From Planctomycetota bacterium (GTDB taxonomy: Bacteria > Planctomycetota > Planctomycetia > Gemmatales > Gemmataceae): 33,924 bases of DNA. Positions 1 through 9,113 of the stretch are shown here, piece after piece. Location of the stretch: assembly GCA_018970845.1 (NCBI GenBank), contig JAGWVO010000002.1, forward strand, positions 1-33,924, given 5' to 3'. Below the pieces are notes generated by a model, which ran no database searches, was not told the DNA's origin, and saw only the letters and a list, made by a program, of their open reading frames with translations. A program made the position numbers and the translations under genes. How positions within the stretch are numbered: position 1 is the stretch's first letter; each line of letters opens with the position of its first letter.

Positions 1-543
1 TACGGCCTCAAGGACTTCATCACCGACAAGCACATGGAGAACATGGCCAAGGTCATGCTGGCCACGGGGCTCATGGTGTTCTACGGCTATGGCGTGGAGG
101 CCTTCATGGCCTACTACTCCGGCAGCCCCGACGAGCGCGGCCTGTTCCTCAAGAACCGCGCCTTCGGCCCCTACGGCGTCTTCTACTGGCTGCTGATCCT
201 CTGCAACGGGATCATTCCCCAGCTCCTGTGGTTCAAGTTCTTCCGCACCAACATCCCGTGGCTGTTCGCCATCTCGATCGTCATCAACATCGGCATGTGG
301 CTGGAGAGGTTCGTGATCCTCATGAGCCTCCAGCGCATCCCCTGGCAGTCGTCCACATGGGGCCAGTACTGCCCGACGGTGTGGGACATCACCGCCTATG
401 TGGGAACCTTCGGCCTGTTCTTCACGCTGCTGTTCCTGTTCATGAGGTTCGTGCCGATGATCTCGGCGTTCGAGATGAAGCACATGATGCCCGAGTCGCA
501 CACGCACGCGCCGGGCGCCAGCCACGCGGGAGGAAGCCACTAA
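1..543 (+). CDS. actC: Alternative complex III subunit ActC, C-terminal part (NrfD-like)
   Basis: The frame is open from the first base, so the gene begins upstream of the window; 180 residues are visible. It is the C-terminal part of an NrfD/PsrC-type integral membrane subunit, which in alternative complex III (ACIII) contributes to the quinol-oxidising membrane core. At least three hydrophobic helices are visible, including a segment with the family-like NIGMWLERFVI sequence and a later FGLFFTLLFLFMRF helix. The last 25 residues are a His-rich soluble tail. The stop overlaps the actD start (TAATG). The assignment rests on this sequence and on the actD-actE-actF order that follows. The haem and iron-sulfur subunits ActA and ActB would be expected just upstream, outside the window. 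Confidence 0.9.
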   Translation, partial: YGLKDFITDKHMENMAKVMLATGLMVFYGYGVEAFMAYYSGSPDERGLFLKNRAFGPYGVFYWLLILCNGIIPQLLWFKFFRTNIPWLFAISIVINIGMWLERFVILMSLQRIPWQSSTWGQYCPTVWDITAYVGTFGLFFTLLFLFMRFVPMISAFEMKHMMPESHTHAPGASHAGGSH

Positions 544-1127
544 TGCATGCCCCCCAAGCCCCGGGCCTGTTCGGCCTGCTGGCCGAGTTCGACAACCCCC
601 AGGCGCTGGTGAACGCCGCCGACGCGGCGCGCCGCAAGGGCTACAAGGTGATGGACGGCTACTCGCCGTTCCCCGTGGAAGGCCTGCGCGAGGCGCTCGG
701 CAAGCCGCGCACCCTGCTGCCGGTGATCGTGTTCTGCGGCGGGCTCACCGGCTGCATGACGGCGTTCCTGCTCGAAACGCTCACCTCGGGCGGCCATCCC
801 AGGGAATGGGACGCGTTCATCCCCAACTGGTTCAACTACCGGCTCAACATCGCCGGCCGGCCGTTCTTCTCGTGGCAGGCCTTCGTTCCCCCGATGTTCG
901 AGCTCACGGTGCTGTTCTCGGCGTTCACGAGCCTGTTCGGCATGATCCTGCTGAACGGGCTTCCCCGGCCGCACCATCCGCTGTTCGAGGTCAAGGAGTT
1001 CGAGCGGGCCAGCAGCGACCGTTTCTTCCTCTGCATCGAGGCGACCGACCCGCTGTTCGACATCGACGAGACTTACGAGTTCCTGAAGGGCCAATCGCCG
1101 ATCACCCTGTCGGAGGTGCCGCAGTGA
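543..1127 (+). CDS. actD: Alternative complex III subunit ActD (DUF3341)
   Basis: A 194-residue membrane protein of the DUF3341 family, the ActD subunit of the quinol:electron-acceptor complex ACIII. The N-terminal 60 residues form a small soluble domain (GLLAEFDNPQALVNAA then GYKVMDGYSPFPVEGL), typical of ActD. Two transmembrane helices follow: one after TLLPVIVFCGG and one in FELTVLFSAFTSLFGMILL. The conserved PRPHHPLF segment and an acidic tail close the protein. The start ATG at 543 overlaps the actC stop. The stop overlaps the actE GTG start (GTGA), so translation is probably coupled along the operon. Length and hydropathy match the family; no redox cofactor motif is present, as expected. 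Confidence 0.93.
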   Translation: MHAPQAPGLFGLLAEFDNPQALVNAADAARRKGYKVMDGYSPFPVEGLREALGKPRTLLPVIVFCGGLTGCMTAFLLETLTSGGHPREWDAFIPNWFNYRLNIAGRPFFSWQAFVPPMFELTVLFSAFTSLFGMILLNGLPRPHHPLFEVKEFERASSDRFFLCIEATDPLFDIDETYEFLKGQSPITLSEVPQ

Positions 1128-1879
1128 CGCGCCACGCGATCAAGTCCTGGCTGCCGGTGTTGGCCGTCGCCGCCCTGTTCACGGGCTGCAACCAGCAGAT
1201 GGCGCCGCCCAACGAACCCCTGCACCTGCAGCACATCCTTTCGTTCCACCAGTTGATGGCCCTCCAGCCGAAGCTGAAGCCGCAGGATCCGAGCCATTTC
1301 TTCTCCGACGGCCGGTCGACCCGGCCGTTCGTGGAGGGCACGGTGGCCCGCGGATCGCTCGGCGCCGATCCGGTGTTCCTCACCGGCAAGGTGTCGCAGT
1401 TGCCTCCCGCGGTGCCGGCGACTCCCGTCGACCCGAAGTTGGTGTTGGCGCAGTACGCGGAGGAGTTTCCCGTCGAGGTGAACGAGGCGCTGCTGAAGCG
1501 CGGACGGGAACGCTACAACATTTACTGCAATGTCTGCCACGGGCAGACGGGCACGGGCGACGGCACGATCGTCATGCGCGGCTTCCTCAAGCCGCCGGCC
1601 TTCTGGGAGCAGTCCGCCGGCGACAAGTCGCACTTCAGCCGCGGGCTCCGCTACCAGGGCGCCGGGCAGATCGAACTCGAGAAGGCGCCCGCCGGCTACC
1701 TCTACCATGTGATCACCAACGGCTACGGCGCGATGGCCAGCTACTCCGCGCAGGTCCCGCCACAAGACCGCTGGGCGATCGTCGCCTACATCCGCGCGCT
1801 CCAGAAGGCGCGCGCCACCACCATCACCGCCTCGGCGCCCGCCGCCGGGAAGGACGCTCATCCGAAGGGGGCGCACTGA
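1124..1879 (+). CDS. actE: Alternative complex III monohaem cytochrome c subunit ActE
   Basis: A 251-residue lipoprotein cytochrome c of ACIII, which passes electrons from the complex to the downstream oxidase. The GTG start at 1124 overlaps the actD stop. It opens a classical lipoprotein signal with a Leu-Phe-Thr-Gly-Cys lipobox (Cys22), so the mature protein should be membrane-anchored outside the cytoplasm. The single haem site is CNVCH at residues 135-139. A distal Met in the segment NGYGAMASYSAQVPP is a likely sixth ligand. The C-terminal segment DRWAIVAYIRALQ is the usual last helix of small class I cytochromes. The ActF start lies 3 nt after the stop. Confidence 0.92.
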   Translation: MTRHAIKSWLPVLAVAALFTGCNQQMAPPNEPLHLQHILSFHQLMALQPKLKPQDPSHFFSDGRSTRPFVEGTVARGSLGADPVFLTGKVSQLPPAVPATPVDPKLVLAQYAEEFPVEVNEALLKRGRERYNIYCNVCHGQTGTGDGTIVMRGFLKPPAFWEQSAGDKSHFSRGLRYQGAGQIELEKAPAGYLYHVITNGYGAMASYSAQVPPQDRWAIVAYIRALQKARATTITASAPAAGKDAHPKGAH

Positions 1880-1882
1880 GCC

Positions 1883-3196
<1,314 letters not shown>

Positions 3197-3214
3197 CCAC
3201 AGGAGAGGTGAAGC

Positions 3215-3769
3215 ATGGGTCATCCAGCCAGCCAGAACGCCGGTTACGACACGAGCGACCTCGACAGCTCGTTCGCCTACGGCTTCATGGGCATCCTTAC
3301 CGTCTCCATCATCATGACGGTGTTCATTGTCAGCGGGCTGTTCGCCTTCCTCACCGATTTCGAGGCCGGCTCGAAGGTGACGGGCGATCCGCTTTTGGCC
3401 TCGGCGCGCCAGGCCCACGCCCAGCGGATGCGCGCCCAGCTTGAGGCCGAGTATTCCCAGGTGTTCAAGGACAAGGAGATGGTCGAACAGCAGGTGGCGA
3501 TCAACCTGAACCGGATCAGCGTGAACGGATTCGTCAGGCCGGTCGATCCGCCCCAGCCGACCCTCGAGGGTGTCGATGTGCTGTCGCCCCTGCATTCCGG
3601 CGGCCAGCCGAACCCGTTCACCATCGGCCAGGAGAACATCCGCCGGGGCAACGCGGCGCTGGCCCATGATGGACGCATCGAGAAGGCCTTCAAGGCGGTC
3701 GTGGGCGAGGTGAAGTCGAAGCCGGTCGCGGTGGCGAAACCGGCGGGCGACGCCTCGGGAGGCCGCTAG
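3215..3769 (+). CDS. Single-pass membrane protein of unknown function between actF and the SCO gene
   Basis: A 184-residue protein that I do not recognise as a named family. It has a short hydrophilic N-terminus and one clear transmembrane helix at about residues 26-47 (MGILTVSIIMTVFIVSGLFA). A polar, partly helical region rich in Gln, Glu and Arg follows at about 60-100. The tail is Pro/Gly-rich, with a second short helix (GRIEKAFKAVVGEV) before a Lys/Ala-rich end. No cysteine, haem or copper motif is present. A strong ribosome-binding site (GGAGAGG, 3202-3208) precedes the ATG. Position inside the operon suggests an accessory or linker subunit of the ACIII-caa3 assembly; that role is inference from context only. 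Confidence 0.8.
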   Translation: MGHPASQNAGYDTSDLDSSFAYGFMGILTVSIIMTVFIVSGLFAFLTDFEAGSKVTGDPLLASARQAHAQRMRAQLEAEYSQVFKDKEMVEQQVAINLNRISVNGFVRPVDPPQPTLEGVDVLSPLHSGGQPNPFTIGQENIRRGNAALAHDGRIEKAFKAVVGEVKSKPVAVAKPAGDASGGR

Positions 3770-3816
3770 GCGTTGGGGTTTCGGGGCTTGAGCGGTTGAG
3801 TGGTGTGGAGGTGATC

Positions 3817-4734
3817 GTGATCCGGCGGTTCCTGGCGATGGCGGCTTGCGCCTGGCTGGCTTTGTCCGGCCGGGGCGACGACACGCCCGGAATTTCGCTC
3901 ATTCCCCGCGGCCCGGGTGAAATGACGGTGCGTGAGAACCGCTACACCAAGCTCAAGGAAAAGGCCACGATCGACCAGCAGCTTGGCGCCCAGCTACCCG
4001 GCGAGCTGAACTTCCTCGACCACGAGGGCAAGCCCGTCCGCCTCGGCGACATCCCGGCCGGCAAGCCGGTGCTGCTGGTGCCGGCCTACTACCGCTGCCG
4101 GATGCAGTGCAACATGGTGCTTTCGGGCGTGTTCGACGCCCTCAAGAAGGTGAAGTTCAAGCCGGGAACCGACTTCGAGGTCGTGATCTTCAGCATCGAC
4201 CGCGAGGAGGGTCCCCAGGACGCCGCGCGCAAGAGGGGCGAGCTTCTCGAGACGACCGGCCGGCCGCCCAAGAAGGGGAGCTTCCTCGAGGGCAAGTTCG
4301 ACCACCGAACGGTCGCCGACTGGAAGTTCCTCGTCGGCGGCGAGGACGCCATCAACAAGGTCTGCGACGCCATCGGCTACCGCTACATCCGCGACGCGGA
4401 GACCGGCGACATCCTCCACGGCATGGGCATCTGCTTCCTCACCCCCGAACTCAAGGTCAGCCACTACCGCATGGGCATGAACTACCCGCCGTTCGATGTG
4501 CAGAAAGACCTCCAGATGGCGTCGCAGAACCAGATCGGCTCGCTGGTGGACAAGCTCGCCTTCGTGTGCATGAAGTACGATCCGCACAGCGGACAATACA
4601 GTTGGGCGGTGATCCGCCTGGTGCAGGCCGCGGCCGTGGTGACGATCATCGCCCTGGCGTTCATCATCTTTGGAAACAGGCTCATTGGCCGGAAGGCCGA
4701 ACCCGCGCGGGTGGCTCCCGCCGCGGGCGGTTGA
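3817..4734 (+). CDS. SCO1/SenC-type copper chaperone with C-terminal membrane anchor
   Basis: A thioredoxin-fold SCO family protein, probably delivering copper to the CuA site of the oxidase subunit II encoded next. The copper ligands are visible: Cys94 and Cys98 in CRMQC, and a distal His201 in ILHGMG. The usual CxxxCP proline is replaced by Asn. Besides a cleavable-looking N-terminal signal (RRFLAMAACAWLALSG), it has a C-terminal transmembrane helix (VIRLVQAAAVVTIIALAFIIF) that would hold it at the outer face of the membrane. I chose the GTG at 3817 because GGAGG (3807-3811) sits 5 nt upstream. TTG at 3796 and GTG at 3805 or 3811 are in-frame alternatives. The Cys-to-His spacing of about 103 residues looks longer than usual for SCO proteins. 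Confidence 0.9.
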   Translation: MIRRFLAMAACAWLALSGRGDDTPGISLIPRGPGEMTVRENRYTKLKEKATIDQQLGAQLPGELNFLDHEGKPVRLGDIPAGKPVLLVPAYYRCRMQCNMVLSGVFDALKKVKFKPGTDFEVVIFSIDREEGPQDAARKRGELLETTGRPPKKGSFLEGKFDHRTVADWKFLVGGEDAINKVCDAIGYRYIRDAETGDILHGMGICFLTPELKVSHYRMGMNYPPFDVQKDLQMASQNQIGSLVDKLAFVCMKYDPHSGQYSWAVIRLVQAAAVVTIIALAFIIFGNRLIGRKAEPARVAPAAGG

Positions 4735-4753
4735 AAGGAAAGGTTGGGAAACC

Positions 4754-5779
4754 ATGTGGGATTTTCCGATATGGCCGGAATCGGCTTCCACGGTGGCCCC
4801 GTCGGTTGAGGCCCTCTACCTGTTCATCGTGGCGCTCAACATCGGCATCACGGCCCTGGTGTTCGGCCTTCTGGTGTTGTTCTCGGTGCTGTACTACCGC
4901 CGGGCCGACGACCAGGTTCCCCCCCAGTACCACGGATCGATGCTGCTTGAGATCGGCTGGACGGCGATTCCCACGGTGATCTGCCTGATCGTGTTCGCCT
5001 GGGGCGTGAAGGTCTACGCCGAGCTCGTGGTGCCGCCCGCGGACGCGATGGATGTCTACATCGTCGGCAGGCAGTGGATGTGGAAGGCGCAGTATCCGGG
5101 CGGCCAGAGGGAGATCAACGCCCTGCATGCGGTGGTGGGCAAGCCCGTCAAGCTGACGATCACCAGCGAGGATGTCCTTCACAGCTTCTCGATCCCGGCG
5201 TTCCGGGTGAAAAGCGACGCCGTGCCGGGCCGCTACACGACGCTGTGGTTCCAGCCGACCCAGGTGGGCGTGTACCACATCTTCTGCACGGAGTACTGCG
5301 GCACCGAGCACTCGCGGATGATCGGGAAGATCACCGTGATGGAGGAAGCCGACTACCAGAAGTGGCTCAGCGAGAAGGCCGAGCTGGGCGACGCGGTGCA
5401 GGGGCGCAAGCTGTTCGCCAAGCTGCAGTGCGTGACCTGCCACGCGGGCGAGTCGCAGGCGCGGGCGCCGTCGCTCGAGGAGATCCACATGAAGCGTATC
5501 CCGCTGTCGTTCGACAAGGGGAGCCCGGTGGCGCCCGGCGCGACGGTGCTGGCCGACGAGAACTACCTGAGGGAGAGCATCAGGTACCCCAGCGCCAAGA
5601 TCGCCGCGGGCTACCAGTATCCCTCGATCATGCCGGCGTATGACGAGAGCCTCGTGAGCGAGGACGAGATGTTCCAGCTCATCGCGTACATCAAGTCGCT
5701 GAAGAAGGGGCAGACGCCCGCCCGCAACGAACACACGACGACCCCCACGGCGCTCGGCGCGCCGGCCGGCCGTCCATGA
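4754..5779 (+). CDS. coxB: Cytochrome c oxidase subunit II with fused cytochrome c domain (caa3 type)
   Basis: A 341-residue subunit II of a haem-copper oxidase. Two N-terminal helices (LYLFIVALNIGITALVFGLL and IGWTAIPTVICLIVFAWGV) anchor a cupredoxin domain. CuA ligands are all present: His143 (VLHSFSIP), Cys178, Glu180 and Cys182 (CTEYC), His186, and the following Met. A C-terminal class I cytochrome c domain carries CVTCH at 226-230 and a likely Met ligand in SIMPAYDE, making this a caa3-type subunit that takes electrons from ActE or a soluble cytochrome. The ATG at 4754 is preceded by an AG-rich stretch, and its stop overlaps an upstream in-frame ATG of coxA (ATGA). Confidence 0.95.
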   Translation: MWDFPIWPESASTVAPSVEALYLFIVALNIGITALVFGLLVLFSVLYYRRADDQVPPQYHGSMLLEIGWTAIPTVICLIVFAWGVKVYAELVVPPADAMDVYIVGRQWMWKAQYPGGQREINALHAVVGKPVKLTITSEDVLHSFSIPAFRVKSDAVPGRYTTLWFQPTQVGVYHIFCTEYCGTEHSRMIGKITVMEEADYQKWLSEKAELGDAVQGRKLFAKLQCVTCHAGESQARAPSLEEIHMKRIPLSFDKGSPVAPGATVLADENYLRESIRYPSAKIAAGYQYPSIMPAYDESLVSEDEMFQLIAYIKSLKKGQTPARNEHTTTPTALGAPAGRP

Positions 5780-5808
5780 ACACGGGAGCCCAACCGGAGG
5801 GAAAGACC

Positions 5809-7485
5809 ATGAGCACCATCATCACGAGCGCGCCTCCCGCCTCCGCGGGAAGCAAGGACCCCGGCCACGGGGGCGGCGTCGACTACCTCAACCACGAGAC
5901 CAGCATCGCCTCGTGGCTGCTGACGCTCGACCACAAGAGGATCGGCATCCTCTACCTCGTGGCCATGAGCGCGATGTTCGTGCTCGGAGGTTTCTACGCC
6001 AGCCTCATCCGCGCCGAGCTCATCACGCCCAAGGGCGACCTGATGTCGAGCGACTTCTACAACAAGTCGTTCACGGCTCACGGCGTGATCATGGTGTTCT
6101 TCGTGCTGATCCCGCTGGTTCCGGCGTCGCTGGGCAACTTCATGCTGCCCTTGATGATCGGCGCCAAGGATGTCGCGTTCCCCCGGCTCAACCTCATCAG
6201 TTGGTATGTGTACATGATTGGCGCCGGCTTCACGCTGGTCGCCCTCATCGGCGGCGGCGTCGACTCCGGCTGGACCTTCTACACCCCCCTCAGCACCACC
6301 TACCTCAACTCGAATGTGCTGCTGACGGCGACGGGCCTGTTCATCCTCGGGTTCTCGTCGATCCTCACGGGCCTCAACTTCATCGTGACGATCCACCGGA
6401 TGCGCTGCCCGGGCATGGACTGGTTCCGGATGCCCCTGTTCGTCTGGGCGCTCTACGCCACCAGCGTGATCCAGTTGCTCGGAACCCCGGTCATCGCCAT
6501 CACGCTGGCCCTGGTCGGCGTGGAGCGGTTGCTGGGCGTGGGCATCTTCGACCCGCGGCTTGGCGGCGACCCGATCCTCTACCAGCACCTCTTCTGGTTC
6601 TACAGCCACCCGGCCGTGTACATCATGATCCTGCCGCCCCTGGGCGTGACCAACGAGCTCATCTCCACCTTCAGCCGCAAGCCGATCTTCGGCTACTCGA
6701 TGATGGCGGGCGCCAGCCTGGCGATCGCGATCTTCAGCTTCATCGTCTGGGCGCACCACATGTTCACCTCGGGCCTGTCACCCTACGCCGCGATGTTCTT
6801 CTCGCTGCTCACCTTCTCGGTTGCCATCCCCTCGGGCATCAAGGTATTCACCTGGCTTGCCACGCTGTTCCGCGGGTCGATCTCGTTCGACTCCCCGATG
6901 CTTTACGCCTACGGCTTCATCGGGCTGTTCACCATCGGCGGCATGACCGGCCTCTTCCTGTCCACCCTGGGAACCGACATCCACTTCCACGACACCTACT
7001 TCGTCGTGGCCCACTTCCACTATGTGATGGTGGGCGGGGCGATCGTCGGGTTCATGGGCGGCCTGCACTTCATCTGGCCGAAGATGTTCGGCCGGATGTA
7101 CCCCGAGTTCCCGGCGCGCATGTCCGCGATCCTGATCTTCGTCGGGTTCAACCTCACCTTCTTCCCGCAGTTCCTCGTCGGCTACCTCGGCATGCCCCGC
7201 CGCTACCACGAGTATCCCGACGAGTTCCAGGTGCTCAATGTCTTCTCCTCGGCCGGCGCCACCGTGCTGGGAGTCGGCTACCTGCTGCCCCTGCTCTACC
7301 TGCCCTGGTCGGTGTTCTTTGGCGAGAAGGCTGGCCGCAACCCATGGGGCGCCACCACCCTCGACTGGACCCACACCGAGTCGCCCCCCACGCCGCACAA
7401 CTTCGAGGAGACTCCGGTCGTGACCGGGGAGCCTTACAAGTACGACACGCTTTTCAACAAGGAGAGCGCCCTTGCAGGTCACTGA
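5809..7485 (+). CDS. coxA: Cytochrome c oxidase subunit I (A2-type haem-copper oxidase)
   Basis: The catalytic subunit, which reduces O2 at a haem a3/CuB centre and pumps protons. Motifs in order: a low-spin haem His in FTAHGVIMVFF, the CuB His and cross-linking Tyr in FYSHPAVYIMILP, the CuB His pair in WAHHMFTSG, and the haem-ligand region in HDTYFVVAHFHYVM. The Glu of the HPEVY motif of A1-type enzymes is Ala here, while a Tyr-Ser precedes the His. That is the signature of A2-type oxidases such as the Thermus and Rhodothermus caa3 enzymes. Twelve helices fit the hydropathy. I chose ATG 5809 because GGAGGG (5796-5801) lies 7 nt upstream; ATG 5776, which overlaps the coxB stop, would add 11 residues. 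Confidence 0.95.
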   Translation: MSTIITSAPPASAGSKDPGHGGGVDYLNHETSIASWLLTLDHKRIGILYLVAMSAMFVLGGFYASLIRAELITPKGDLMSSDFYNKSFTAHGVIMVFFVLIPLVPASLGNFMLPLMIGAKDVAFPRLNLISWYVYMIGAGFTLVALIGGGVDSGWTFYTPLSTTYLNSNVLLTATGLFILGFSSILTGLNFIVTIHRMRCPGMDWFRMPLFVWALYATSVIQLLGTPVIAITLALVGVERLLGVGIFDPRLGGDPILYQHLFWFYSHPAVYIMILPPLGVTNELISTFSRKPIFGYSMMAGASLAIAIFSFIVWAHHMFTSGLSPYAAMFFSLLTFSVAIPSGIKVFTWLATLFRGSISFDSPMLYAYGFIGLFTIGGMTGLFLSTLGTDIHFHDTYFVVAHFHYVMVGGAIVGFMGGLHFIWPKMFGRMYPEFPARMSAILIFVGFNLTFFPQFLVGYLGMPRRYHEYPDEFQVLNVFSSAGATVLGVGYLLPLLYLPWSVFFGEKAGRNPWGATTLDWTHTESPPTPHNFEETPVVTGEPYKYDTLFNKESALAGH

Positions 7486-8302
7486 GAAGAAACACGCCCA
7501 AGAGGCGCACGACGACCATGGCCACGGCCATGAGCTGGCCCACCATTTCGTCAGCGTCGAACAGCAGCACGATGCCGGCAACCTCGGCATGTGGATGTTC
7601 CTGACGACGGAAGTCCTGTTCTTCGGCGGCCTCTTCGCCGCCTACACGATCTACCGCTACAAGTTCGAGAAGGTGTTCGAGCAGGCGAGCAACATCCTCG
7701 ACCCGATGCTCGGCGCGATCAACACGATCGTGCTGATCTTCTCGAGCGTGACGATGGCCTTCGCCGTCCGCTCCGCCCAGCAGGGCAAGTCGAAGGCGAT
7801 CGTGGCCTGGCTCGGCGCCACCATCGTCTTCGGCGGGCTGTTCCTCGGCATCAAGTACTTCGAGTGGAAGCACGACGCCCAGCTCCATGTGTTTCCCACC
7901 TCCGACTTCAACTGGACCTGGGCCCGCGAGAAGCACTCCGAGGGCGAGCATGGCGGCCACGGCCACGATTCCCACGGACCCGAGCTGAAGGGCTACATCT
8001 TCAACTCCCCCGTGGTTCCCGCGAATTATGTCGAGTCCGACGCCCGCAACCCCGAGGCGAAGCAGGCCAAGCTGTTCTTCTTCCTCTACTTCTCGATGAC
8101 CAGCCTGCACGCGCTGCACATGGTCATCGGATTCGGCGTGATGGCGGTCATCATGGCCTATGCCTGGAACGGTTACTACACGGCGAACTACTATGTGCCG
8201 GTCGAGTCGATCGGCCTGTACTGGCACTTCGTCGACCTCGTGTGGATCTTCCTGTTCCCGCTCCTGTACCTGCTGGGCGCCCACCTCGGCGCGGGGCACT
8301 GA
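7472..8302 (+). CDS. coxC: Cytochrome c oxidase subunit III with His-rich segments
   Basis: A 276-residue subunit III of the haem-copper oxidase. The first helix has the typical family sequence (GNLGMWMFLTTEVLFFGGLF), and the last helices contain SLHALHMVIGFGVM and YWHFVDLVWIFLFPLLYL. The N-terminus is His-rich (HDDHGHGHELAHH). A loop of about 60 residues between the third and fourth helices is also rich in His and Gly (GEHGGHGHDSHG), which is unusual and could bind metal. The start is TTG at 7472, 14 nt inside coxA; AAGGAG at 7459-7464 supports it, and no later in-frame ATG preserves the family N-terminus. The upstream overlap indicates translational coupling with coxA. Confidence 0.92.
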   Translation: MQVTEKKHAQEAHDDHGHGHELAHHFVSVEQQHDAGNLGMWMFLTTEVLFFGGLFAAYTIYRYKFEKVFEQASNILDPMLGAINTIVLIFSSVTMAFAVRSAQQGKSKAIVAWLGATIVFGGLFLGIKYFEWKHDAQLHVFPTSDFNWTWAREKHSEGEHGGHGHDSHGPELKGYIFNSPVVPANYVESDARNPEAKQAKLFFFLYFSMTSLHALHMVIGFGVMAVIMAYAWNGYYTANYYVPVESIGLYWHFVDLVWIFLFPLLYLLGAHLGAGH

Positions 8303-8332
8303 CCAACGCCGGATACGACTGGAGATTTCCCG

Positions 8333-8665
8333 ATGTCACTCCATCCCCCCGCCAAGGCCTGGACCTACTGGGCCAACTTCCTGGCGCTGTGCGTCCTGAC
8401 GGTTGTCACCTGGCTCACCGCCCGCATGGACTTGGGCGCCCTGAGCACCCCGGTGGCCCTCGGCATCGCCGTCATCAAGGCGGCCTTGGTGGTGCTGTTC
8501 TTCATGCATGTGTGGGAGAGCACGCCGCTCACCAAGCTGGTCATCGCGATGTCGCTGTTCATGCTGACGGTGCTCCTGACATTCATGTTCACCGACTACA
8601 TGACCCGCAACTATGATGTCCTGCCGCCGGCCGACCACGCCGCCGCCGCGCCCGGCAAGCACTAA
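8333..8665 (+). CDS. coxD: Cytochrome c oxidase subunit IV (prokaryotic small subunit)
   Basis: A 110-residue small membrane subunit at the end of the oxidase operon. Three helices are visible: WTYWANFLALCVLTVVTWL, ALGIAVIKAALVVLFFMHVW, and LVIAMSLFMLTVLLTFMFTDY. The motif KAALVVLFFMH is characteristic of the COX4_pro/subunit IV family. The role is structural, in assembly of the oxidase. The gene starts 30 nt after coxC with a GGAG ribosome-binding site. A GC-rich hairpin follows 28 nt after its stop, so it is probably the last gene of the transcript. Confidence 0.88.
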   Translation: MSLHPPAKAWTYWANFLALCVLTVVTWLTARMDLGALSTPVALGIAVIKAALVVLFFMHVWESTPLTKLVIAMSLFMLTVLLTFMFTDYMTRNYDVLPPADHAAAAPGKH

Positions 8666-8693
8666 CCGACCCGGCGCGTCGCCCACGCCTCAT

Positions 8694-8724
8694 CGGGGGA
8701 GCCTCCGGCTCCCCCGACTGTTTT
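8694..8724 (+). terminator. Probable intrinsic terminator after the respiratory operon
   Basis: A 10-bp perfect GC-rich stem (CGGGGGAGCC pairing with GGCTCCCCCG) closes on a 3-nt loop and is followed within 5 nt by TTTT. It lies 28 nt after the coxD stop, where the + strand operon ends. The T-run is short, so termination may be partial. Confidence 0.6.
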
Positions 8725-8790
8725 GTGGCGTCACAAGCGGAATCAACGAGCCGAGGGCCCGGTGTGTCCCTCAAGTGGCCGGGAGCCTCC

Positions 8791-8863
8791 AAGCCGCGGC
8801 ACCGGACCTCATAACCAGACGCGCAAGAGAGCCGTGAGCGAAGTGAGGGGCCAACCGGCATGA
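8791..8863 (+). repeat. Dispersed repeat, copy A (degenerate)
   Basis: This stretch aligns with 22071-22139: both begin AAGCCGCGG, share an ACCAGA block in the middle, then a GAGCC..TGA.CGAAGTGAGGGGC arm, and end in CCGGCAT. The upstream stretch 8766-8790 looks like a decayed opposite arm. The copy lies in the 307-nt gene-free gap 8666-8972, which otherwise holds only the terminator hairpin. I see no open frame with coding character in the gap. Confidence 0.55.
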
Positions 8864-8972
8864 TTCGGAAATGATTTGAAGAGCTTGCGTTGCCAACATG
8901 GCAAGAAAAGAAGCTGGCACGGGAATCCGATTCCCCGCGGGAGCATCCGGGCGCGGGGCGCCCCGCCCGGAA

Positions 8973-9113
8973 TCACAGGAGCAGGGCCAGGGCCACCAGC
9001 AGCGCCGTTCCCAGGGCCAGACAGCTTCCCACCAGGATGATCTCCCCGCGCGCCAAGGGCTCCGTCGGGTTGGAATCGAGTTCGGCGAGGAGTTCGCGCT
9101 GGTCGTTGTTCAT
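8973..9113 (-). CDS. 46-residue single-helix membrane peptide coupled to the YeiH-like transporter
   Basis: A very small gene. Its ATG overlaps the stop of the upstream transporter gene (ATGA at 9113-9110), the classical arrangement for translational coupling. The peptide has a polar, acidic N-terminus (MNNDQRELLAELDSNPTEPL) followed by a single hydrophobic helix of about 22 residues that runs to the C-terminus (EIILVGSCLALGTALLVALA). It has no recognisable family and no enzymatic motif. The context suggests a small accessory subunit or regulator of the transporter, but this is inference. The codon pattern is consistent with coding (GC-ending third positions). Confidence 0.7.
   Translation of the reverse strand: MNNDQRELLAELDSNPTEPLARGEIILVGSCLALGTALLVALALLL

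Noticed and set aside
228..542. Upstream extension of the actD frame into actC
   Set aside because: The extension is out of frame with the conserved ActC sequence, and the ATG at 543 gives the known ActD N-terminus.
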